Shown one piece after another: positions 1 to 4,549 of a DNA stretch of 5,970 bases. Numbering within the stretch: position 1 is the first letter of the stretch; each line of letters opens with the position of its first letter. Under the pieces are notes generated by a model. That model was not told the DNA's origin. It worked only from the letters and a program-made list of their open reading frames with translations, and searched no databases. The translations under genes were made by a program, and so were the position numbers. This DNA comes from Microcaldota archaeon (GTDB lineage: Archaea; Micrarchaeota; Micrarchaeia; Burarchaeales; Burarchaeaceae), in assembly GCA_003660965.1 (NCBI GenBank), contig QMVF01000051.1:1-5970 (forward strand), in the 5' to 3' direction.

Positions 1-387
1 AACCAGCTGCGCGAGCAAATCGGAATGAGTGCTTCTGCTCAGCTTGCAGTTGAAAAAATCAAGCGCATGAAAAGCTGGAAGAGAAGGAAAGCAGTGGTTG
101 TAAATGGAGTGAGAAGCCCTGCTGAAATTAAAGAGTTCAAAAGGAATTTCAAATTCAAATTGATTGCACTAAAAGCTCCTATTGAACTAAGGTTCAAGCG
201 CATTCTCAGGAGGGGCAGAAGGGATGATCCGAAGAGGTTCCAAGATTTTATGTGGTCTGAGCGAATGGAGCGCAAATGGGGCCTTGCAAAGACAGTGGAG
301 TCTGCAGATTATTCAGTTAAGAATGAGGGGAAAAAGTCTGAAGCAGTTGCAAAATTAAAGAGCATAATGCGCAGGCTCGCGCACTGA
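1..387 (+). CDS. UPF0200 / dephospho-CoA-kinase-like P-loop NTPase, C-terminal part (5' end outside window)
   Basis: The reading frame is open from base 1, so the gene begins upstream; the ATG at 25 is internal. About 128 residues are visible, and family members are usually about 180-190 aa, so the P-loop (Walker A) is not in the window. Visible family hallmarks are a segment starting LREQIGM followed by an amphipathic helix (LREE-G-x-x-A-like), the strand-turn VVNGVRSPAE (family consensus is roughly vIdGiRs-x-x-E), the basic lid-like stretch RILRRGRRDDP, and a C-terminal ADYSVKNEG (typical A-D-x-x-x-x-N-e-g). Family knowledge: these are archaeal kinase-like NTPases resembling dephospho-CoA or nucleotide kinases. 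Their substrate is not settled, and the known archaeal dephospho-CoA kinase belongs to a different family, so CoA synthesis should not be assumed. It is probably cytosolic. It ends 8 bases before an inverted repeat, after which a new promoter seems to start. Confidence 0.8.
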   Translation, partial: NQLREQIGMSASAQLAVEKIKRMKSWKRRKAVVVNGVRSPAEIKEFKRNFKFKLIALKAPIELRFKRILRRGRRDDPKRFQDFMWSERMERKWGLAKTVESADYSVKNEGKKSEAVAKLKSIMRRLAH

Positions 388-394
388 TTTTGGG

Positions 395-423
395 TGCCCA
401 TTTTGCATGTACAAAAATGGGCA
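395..423. repeat. Perfect 10-bp inverted repeat (stem-loop) between two genes
   Basis: TGCCCATTTT (395-404) and AAAATGGGCA (414-423) are exact reverse complements separated by a 9-base spacer. The repeat starts 8 bases after the stop of the upstream gene and ends directly against a BRE/TATA-like element (424-436). It could be a transcript 3'-end hairpin for the upstream gene, or an operator bound by a dimeric regulator of the downstream cassette. No T-tract follows the second arm, which argues against a classic intrinsic terminator. Confidence 0.7.
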
Positions 424-436
424 GAAAATGTTATAT
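424..436 (+). promoter_or_regulatory. Putative archaeal BRE/TATA promoter of the 473-3011 cassette
   Basis: A purine/A-rich stretch (GAAAAT, 424-429) precedes TTATAT (431-436). Archaeal TATA boxes lie about 25-28 bases upstream of transcription start, which predicts a start near 458-461. That would put the strong SD (459-466) at the very 5' end of a leader of about 13-15 bases before the ATG at 473. The spacing fits well, but this is pattern recognition only. Confidence 0.5.
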
Positions 437-458
437 GAGCAGAATTCGTACATCATAC

Positions 459-466
459 GGAGGTGA
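459..466 (+). promoter_or_regulatory. Strong Shine-Dalgarno site GGAGGTGA
   Basis: GGAGGTGA matches the archaeal anti-SD very well and sits 6 bases before the ATG at 473. It is the best SD in the window. It does not serve the start of the large downstream frame, whose candidate starts are at 589 and 610. It is therefore the main evidence that the small frame beginning at 473 is translated. Confidence 0.75.
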
Positions 467-472
467 ATAGGG

Positions 473-613
473 ATGCTGCGCATGAAGCAGCCGGGCGTAA
501 GGAAATCCCAGCCCGCAAAGCAGCCGACCGAGGGCCGTGGCATTCCTACGTCCGGTGGAACTGAAAGAAAAAGATTTGCACCATTTGCGTGGATTCGCGG
601 CACATATTGGTGA
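473..613 (+). CDS. Small basic Pro-rich protein, 46 aa, unknown
   Basis: This short frame (ATG 473, TGA 611-613) is preceded at ideal distance by GGAGGTGA and a TATA-like element. The product has about ten Lys/Arg against two Glu (net about +8), a Pro/Gln/Lys-rich first half with KQP occurring twice, and a C-terminal end rich in aromatic residues (FAPFAWIRGTYW). No signal peptide or membrane helix is seen. Its TGA overlaps the GTG of the next gene as GTGA, so translation of the two is probably coupled. It could be a true small protein, perhaps a nucleic-acid-binding or docking partner of the downstream membrane protein. It could be a coupling leader peptide. Or it could be the N-terminus of the downstream protein separated by a frameshift: the two frames are both open from 565 to 613, and one extra base in the A5 run (568-572) would fuse them. 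No family is recognised. Confidence 0.55.
   Translation: MLRMKQPGVRKSQPAKQPTEGRGIPTSGGTERKRFAPFAWIRGTYW
485..526 (+). repeat. Short direct repeat AAGCAGCCG (two copies)
   Basis: AAGCAGCCG occurs at 485-493 and 518-526, exactly 33 bases (11 codons) apart and in the same frame, so that KQP is encoded twice in the small ORF. The copies are too short and too few to be called a mobile or tandem repeat. They may simply reflect a basic Pro/Gln-rich peptide. Confidence 0.5.
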
Positions 614-1836
614 ATCGTGAAAACGCTGACCCACGCAAGGTAGACTTCAGACTAAAGGGCAAAACCTCAGGGCATCTTCTACGCATTTTTGAAGTAGATA
701 AGACATTCTTCTCTAAGGTACTATTACCTGATGAGCTTGAGCTGGTTGCAAAGCCATCCAAAAAGGGTGCGCAAAAGCCAAGTAGCAGAGGCAATGGCAA
801 TGGGCAGAGTGCAGGAGGAGGCAGTGGGAATAAGAAAGGCCCCAAGTACTTAGTTCCGCCAATGCTTGGAGAGAATTCAAATGATCAGCTGAGGCCTGCT
901 GGCAAAAAGAAAAAGCCCTCCACGCTTACCCCTGGCGAGAGAGAGTATTTGAAGAAAATAGCTCCAAAGCTGGATGCACCGCCAGATGAAATGACGATTG
1001 TGGATTTCATGCAGGCAGCCGCATCCTTTACCAAATGCATTTCAGTGAATGGGAACGATGGAAGCTGCAGCATTACTTCATTCGGCAGACTTGATTCGTT
1101 AAAAGAGAGTTTGAAGAAGAGAAAGAACGAGCTGGTGGGAGCTCTGCTCTCGTACAAGGATAGTGCACTGAGGAGCATAAAGAGAAGGTGTGGCTATGCT
1201 GAAACCCATCTTAGATTCGTACGTTCAATAATAGCTAAGCTTGATGGCTTCACCCATGATGCAGAGGGCTTGGTAAAGCAGGAGCAGGAGGCGCGCACTA
1301 AGCTTGAGCAGGAAAAGGAGGGCAAGCTCAAGAGTGCTGAAAATCTGATAATACCAAAGGCAATCAAGTCTGCGCTTGACAAGGTGGCAGCAGTTGTGCT
1401 AACAGCAGGCATTGGAGGAGAAGCTGCAAGCGCGCTGGCTGGCATCTCGCACTCCTTCTGGGTGCACTACAGCCTGTTTGCAGCATCTGCCCTTTCCATA
1501 GTCTACATAGCAGGCGGTTATGCACTTGATGCAATAAAGGGGAGCAAGCAGGCGCGCATAGAAAGGACTTTTGAGCGTGCGGTGGACAAGCTTTGCAGGC
1601 TCTGCACAGCTAATAGAAGAAAGCTTCTGCAGGGCCTGGCAGGCGAGCTGCTGCAGGAAATAGACAAAATATACCCTCGCGATATGGAGAGGCAGAGAAC
1701 TGCAATTGCAGACTTTGTAAGGGAGAAGGGAGGCATGGAGCTGGACTTTGGTTCAACCAATGGAAAGAGGATGTTTGCGCCCGATGACATTATGCTTGAA
1801 GCGTTTGCAAAGGCGCTCAATCATCAGCCATTTTAA
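610..1836 (+). CDS. Membrane-hairpin protein with coiled-coil arms, 408 aa, unknown
   Basis: No family is recognised. Counting from GTG 610, residues 1-47 form a small mixed charged region; about 48-83 is a Lys/Gly/Ser/Asn-rich low-complexity linker; about 112-155 is predicted mostly helical; and about 160-250 is a long charged helical stretch, likely coiled coil. Two hydrophobic helices follow (about 255-279 and 284-306) with a short turn (GISHSFWVHY), and then a basic helical tail of about 100 residues. There is no signal peptide. Lys/Arg flank both outer ends of the hairpin, so by the positive-inside rule both long arms should be cytoplasmic. Start choice: GTG 610 overlaps the stop of the upstream small ORF as GTGA, a typical coupling arrangement. 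GTG 589 is in frame, would add 7 residues and lacks an SD. A gap of 33 bases, partly pyrimidine-rich, separates it from the next gene, so co-transcription is likely but not certain. A scaffold or membrane-organising role is only a guess. Confidence 0.8.
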   Translation: MNRENADPRKVDFRLKGKTSGHLLRIFEVDKTFFSKVLLPDELELVAKPSKKGAQKPSSRGNGNGQSAGGGSGNKKGPKYLVPPMLGENSNDQLRPAGKKKKPSTLTPGEREYLKKIAPKLDAPPDEMTIVDFMQAAASFTKCISVNGNDGSCSITSFGRLDSLKESLKKRKNELVGALLSYKDSALRSIKRRCGYAETHLRFVRSIIAKLDGFTHDAEGLVKQEQEARTKLEQEKEGKLKSAENLIIPKAIKSALDKVAAVVLTAGIGGEAASALAGISHSFWVHYSLFAASALSIVYIAGGYALDAIKGSKQARIERTFERAVDKLCRLCTANRRKLLQGLAGELLQEIDKIYPRDMERQRTAIADFVREKGGMELDFGSTNGKRMFAPDDIMLEAFAKALNHQPF

Positions 1837-1869
1837 CCTTTCCCTCCTTTGTTTCTATGAGGTGTTTAG

Positions 1870-2685
1870 ATGCGTAGTTACCTTTTTGCATTCCTGCTCT
1901 TAGGCGGGCTTGGAATTCTGGCTTCAGCTGCATTTGCAGCGTGCAACTGTGCAGGCATTACGCCTTCAGCTTCAGCAGGAAATACTGATTGCACGGGTGC
2001 AAACTGTCTTTCAGTGCAAAGCACGGAGGTTGATGCAGCTGGGGCGGAATCTGCGGATGCCCAAGAGGCTGAACCAAATTTAAAGTGTGGCAATCAGGCT
2101 ACAGTAGAGGAACGTGCAAGATGCAGGGTGAGGATAACAGAGGTGGAGGCTGTACAGGCATCAAATACTGGTGCACCCGCTCAGGCACAAGTGCAGGCTG
2201 AATTGCAGCATATGCCTGAGGAATGCCACGCCCTGCAGGGCACGGAGCAGGCGGCATGCATAGCCCGCTACCGCGTGATGTATAGTTGCATGGCAAAGAG
2301 CAATGACGTTGCACGGGAAAATTGCATGAAAAGCGAGCTCCAGCTTGGTCAGGTGGTTGAGCAGAAGCAGACCTGTCTTTCTGAAGAGGCTGGTGAAAAG
2401 CAGGAGTGCCTGCGTGAGCTTCATCAGAATATCTATGAGATGATAAAGTTCAGGTTTCAGAATCTTATAACCAAGGCTGAAAGGCTTGAGGAAAAGGGCG
2501 CAAGTGAGGAGCTGGTGGTCGAATTCATAGCTGCGATTGAGCAGAAAACTGTTGAATTCGATGAGGCGCAGACTATTGATGAGAGGAAGGAAATAGTAAG
2601 GCAGGTTGCAGAGCTATGGAGGAATTTTGTGAGAGCTGCAATTGCGGAAATAAATGAAGCAAGGCAGGCTGGAGCGGTGAGCTGA
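1870..2685 (+). CDS. Secreted cysteine-rich helical protein, 271 aa, unknown
   Basis: The N-terminus is a clear Sec signal peptide: Arg2, a hydrophobic core at about 4-20, and a likely cleavage after AFA at residue 23. FAAC just after it could also be read as a weak lipobox with Cys25. The mature part has 12 cysteines: 25, 27, 41, 46, 73, 85, 119, 130, 140, 152, 169 and 180. The last six are spaced 9-16 residues apart within helical, charged sequence, which suggests disulfide-stapled helical hairpins outside the cell. A low-complexity Ala/Gln/Glu stretch lies around 50-115. Residues 185-268 are Cys-free, strongly amphipathic and probably coiled coil. The SD GAGGTG (1859-1864) sits 5 bases before the ATG. 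The stop TGA shares its A with the ATG of the lipoprotein gene, so the two are surely an operon. Function is unknown; an extracellular structural or binding role is inferred from export and Cys content only. Confidence 0.85.
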   Translation: MRSYLFAFLLLGGLGILASAAFAACNCAGITPSASAGNTDCTGANCLSVQSTEVDAAGAESADAQEAEPNLKCGNQATVEERARCRVRITEVEAVQASNTGAPAQAQVQAELQHMPEECHALQGTEQAACIARYRVMYSCMAKSNDVARENCMKSELQLGQVVEQKQTCLSEEAGEKQECLRELHQNIYEMIKFRFQNLITKAERLEEKGASEELVVEFIAAIEQKTVEFDEAQTIDERKEIVRQVAELWRNFVRAAIAEINEARQAGAVS

Positions 2686-3011
2686 TGAGGTATTATCTAT
2701 TTGCAGTTTTTGCGCTATTCCTGCTTTTAGCAGGCTGCCCAGGTACAAGCGAAATTCCACCAGCAAATGATATGCAGGAGCCGGAACTGCCGGAGATAAC
2801 AAATTTCGAGGAATGCAAAGAAGCTGGCTACCCAATAATGGAAAGCGACCCGCGCCAGTGCGCGCTGCCGGATGGAACTACGTTTGTAGAGGAACTTGAG
2901 TTTGAAGAAGAATCCGAAGAGCTGCCCGAGGAATTTGAGGGCATTGAGCTTGAATTCAATGAATCAGAATCCCTTGACGCGCTTGATGCTTTGGAAGATG
3001 AAGGGAGTTAA
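2685..3011 (+). CDS. Small acidic lipoprotein with a FEEC-AGYP-C-DG-TFVE domain, 108 aa
   Basis: A signal peptide (MRYYLFA, then a Leu/Phe core) ends in the lipobox LLAGC, so Cys18 should be lipidated and the protein anchored on the outer face of the membrane. A Pro/Glu linker (about 19-37) leads to a compact motif at about 38-69. This has FEEC, AGYPIMES, a second Cys and DGTTFVE, with Cys44 and Cys59 as the probable disulfide pair. Similar short domains recur in small bacterial and archaeal lipoproteins of unknown function. The last 40 residues are half Asp/Glu (20 of 40), probably disordered and possibly metal- or cation-binding. Translation is coupled to the upstream secreted protein: TGATG junction, with GGTGA at 2676-2680. 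The signal peptides of both proteins begin MR-x-YLFA, which suggests a shared export route or common origin. The stop overlaps that of the convergent dehydrogenase by 4 bp. Confidence 0.85.
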   Translation: MRYYLFAVFALFLLLAGCPGTSEIPPANDMQEPELPEITNFEECKEAGYPIMESDPRQCALPDGTTFVEELEFEEESEELPEEFEGIELEFNESESLDALDALEDEGS

Positions 3012-3991
3012 CTCTTCAGCACTTCTGCGTTGACTGGATTAGCTGGCTTCTTTCCATTCAGCACTGCAAGCAGGTTGTCAACAGCCATCTCAGCCATCTT
3101 TTCCCTAGTTTCCTTGCTCGCGCTTCCTATATGTGGTACGAGCACCACGTTCTTCAGGCCTATTAGAGCATAATCAACCCCTATAGGCTCCTTTTCATAA
3201 ACGTCAAGCGCAGCGCCTGCAATCCTTTTTTCCTGCAGGGCTTTGGTAAGCGCCTTCTCATCCACAATTTCCCCGCGCGCAGTGTTGATAAGGTAGGCAG
3301 TGGGTTTCATCATTCCAAGCTCCTTCTCGCCAATCATTCCCCTGGTTTCCTTTGTAAGCGGCACGTGGATGCTTATGTAATCACTCTCCTTCAGCAGCCT
3401 TTCAAGAGGCACTATTTCAGCCCCCACCTGCTCTGCATTCTCCCTGTCTGATTCACGCGTGGCTGTTATGATTTTCATATTGAAGCCTTTGGCTCTGCGC
3501 GCTACAGCTGTACCAATCCTGCCCATTCCGATTATGCCCAAAGTTTTACCATGCACATCCGTACCCAGCAAAAGGGTGGGGCTCCAGGACTTCCACTTGC
3601 CCGCGCGCAAGAACTCGTCAGCCTCCACAATTCTTCTTGCAATTGCCATGAGCAAAGCCCAGGCCAAATCAGCTGTTGTATCTGTAAGCACGCCCGGAGT
3701 ATTGGTAACCGCAATTCCTCTTTCAGTAGCAGCCTTTACCTCAATGTTGTTGAAGCCCACAGCATAATTCGAAATCACTTTAAGCTGCTTGCCTGCAGCA
3801 TCCATAACCTCTCCATCAATCTTGTCCGTAAGCAGGCAAAGCAATCCATCCATACCCTTTACATTCTCCAGCAATTCAGTGCGGGATGGGGGCAGCTCGC
3901 CCTCATGCAGCTCCACCTCGCACTCAGCCCTGAGCTTGTCAAGCGCATTTCCAGGAAGCTCCCTGGTAACATAAACTTTTGATTTTGCCAT
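3008..3991 (-). CDS. gyaR: D-2-hydroxyacid dehydrogenase, glyoxylate/hydroxypyruvate reductase type, 327 aa
   Basis: This is a cytosolic NAD(P)H-dependent enzyme expected to reduce glyoxylate or hydroxypyruvate to glycolate or glycerate. From ATG 3991, the split catalytic domain (about 1-100 and 290-327) surrounds a Rossmann domain with GMGRIG at 155-160. Catalytic residues are visible: Arg239 in TARGE, Glu268 in DVYEKEP and His287 in PHIGS. NTPGVLTDTTADLA and LLGTDVHGKTLGIIG closely resemble archaeal GyaR sequences. The length is normal, and there is no ACT domain, so it is unlikely to be a full-length SerA. After the second Rossmann strand (IITATRES) there is no NAD-specifying Asp, and an Arg follows, which is compatible with NADPH use (inference). 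Start choice: AAGGTGA (3996-4002 on this strand) is 4 bases from ATG 3991; an in-frame ATG at 4018 would add nine atypical residues. Exact substrate is not provable from sequence. Confidence 0.93.
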   Translation of the reverse strand: MAKSKVYVTRELPGNALDKLRAECEVELHEGELPPSRTELLENVKGMDGLLCLLTDKIDGEVMDAAGKQLKVISNYAVGFNNIEVKAATERGIAVTNTPGVLTDTTADLAWALLMAIARRIVEADEFLRAGKWKSWSPTLLLGTDVHGKTLGIIGMGRIGTAVARRAKGFNMKIITATRESDRENAEQVGAEIVPLERLLKESDYISIHVPLTKETRGMIGEKELGMMKPTAYLINTARGEIVDEKALTKALQEKRIAGAALDVYEKEPIGVDYALIGLKNVVLVPHIGSASKETREKMAEMAVDNLLAVLNGKKPANPVNAEVLKS

Positions 3992-3995
3992 CCAC

Positions 3996-4002
3996 TCACC
4001 TT
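3996..4002 (-). promoter_or_regulatory. Shine-Dalgarno AAGGTGA of the dehydrogenase gene
   Basis: On the minus strand AAGGTGA lies 4 bases before ATG 3991. It decides between this start and the upstream in-frame ATG at 4018, which has no comparable site. Confidence 0.7.
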
Positions 4003-4018
4003 GAACCCAATTTATCAA

Positions 4019-4037
4019 ACTACATTTTAAAGCTTTG
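4019..4037. promoter_or_regulatory. Putative divergent promoter with a shared TTTAAA core
   Basis: The 69 bases between the two divergent start codons contain the self-complementary TTTAAA (4026-4031). Read on the minus strand it is CAAAGC followed by TTTAAAA, a good BRE/TATA-like arrangement predicting a start near 4002, right at the dehydrogenase SD. Read on the plus strand, TTTTAAA (4025-4031) predicts a start near 4055, only about 6 bases before ATG 4061. A second A/T-rich block (4043-4052) could serve the minus strand instead. Assignment rests on spacing and composition only. Confidence 0.4.
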
Positions 4038-4060
4038 AGCGCTAATTAAATTCGAGTAGT

Positions 4061-4549
4061 ATGAAAGGCAAAACAGTCAAATTGCCAGGTGGAAAAAACG
4101 GGGCTGTGATCACTAGCCGCACTATTGGTGGACAGAGGCTTAAATTCATAAGTTTGAAGGGTGCGCCAGAACCCATACGCGATGATATTGCACGCAAATA
4201 CCCGCGCACGATTCCATGGAAGAATCGCAGCGCGGGCGCGCTGGTAAGGCACAATTACAGGCTGCTGGTTGAGGAAACGCAGGGGGTTATGAGAGAAGGG
4301 CTTGAGAGCAGAAGCATCACTACTGCAGAAAGTGATGGGAATATAGTTGAGAAGGTAAAGCAACTATGCCTTGATCACGATGGCTTGGATGCATCTAAAT
4401 TTAAAACTACCAAGAACGAGCCAATGAAGCGCAACAGGGCATTTCTTTACATGATTCAGGAATTCTTCCGTGATTTAGATACTATAAAATTGATTTTCAA
4501 AGATGTGAAGCAGGGGATGGAGCAGGAGGCTAAGCCCTCCTCCACTTAG
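4061..4549 (+). CDS. Hypothetical protein, 162 aa, probably leaderless mRNA
   Basis: No family is recognised. The first 35 residues are Gly/Lys-rich and look beta-stranded. A basic segment with PRTIPWKNRSAGALVRHNY (about 48-66) is followed by mostly helical sequence (about 66-105), and a C-terminal helical part at about 122-155 contains the hydrophobic/aromatic run FLYMIQEFF. There is one Cys (103), no signal peptide and no membrane helix, so it is likely cytosolic; the basic N-terminal half could bind nucleic acid (weak inference). An in-frame stop at 4043-4045 and the absence of earlier ATG/GTG/TTG fix ATG 4061 as the start. No SD precedes it, and the nearest TATA-like element would start transcription a few bases upstream, which suggests leaderless translation. 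It overlaps the 3' end of cysS by 20 bp, tail-to-tail. Codon use resembles neighbouring genes, which supports its being real. Confidence 0.7.
   Translation: MKGKTVKLPGGKNGAVITSRTIGGQRLKFISLKGAPEPIRDDIARKYPRTIPWKNRSAGALVRHNYRLLVEETQGVMREGLESRSITTAESDGNIVEKVKQLCLDHDGLDASKFKTTKNEPMKRNRAFLYMIQEFFRDLDTIKLIFKDVKQGMEQEAKPSST

Noticed and set aside
25..27. ATG 25 as the start of the first gene
   Set aside because: The frame is open back to base 1, and the upstream residues (NQLREQIG) match the LREE-like part of the UPF0200 family, so this Met is internal.
589..609. GTG 589 as the start of the membrane-hairpin protein
   Set aside because: It lies inside the small ORF with no SD. The in-frame GTG 610 forms a tight GTGA overlap with the small ORF stop, so it is preferred. 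The seven-residue difference does not affect any domain.
1837..1869. Pyrimidine-rich stretch as a terminator splitting the cassette
   Set aside because: The C/T-rich stretch lacks a long uninterrupted T-run and no new TATA-like element follows, so read-through into the secreted-protein gene seems more likely. RNA mapping would settle it.
1936..1947. FAAC in the secreted protein as a lipoprotein signal
   Set aside because: A Phe at -3 and a good AFA cleavage site one residue earlier favour ordinary signal peptidase processing. The following gene has a far better lipobox (LLAGC).
2680..2690. CTGATGA as a C/D-box RNA element
   Set aside because: The C box needs a purine first base, no partner D boxes with proper spacing are present, and the bases form the stop/start junction of two genes.
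3459..3982. Plus-strand open frames across the dehydrogenase gene
   Set aside because: They are opposite-strand shadows of a well-conserved enzyme and have no SD or family resemblance.
3992..4018. Nine-residue N-terminal extension of the dehydrogenase from ATG 4018
   Set aside because: The SD AAGGTGA lies inside this extension and points to ATG 3991, where the usual short lead into the first beta strand begins.
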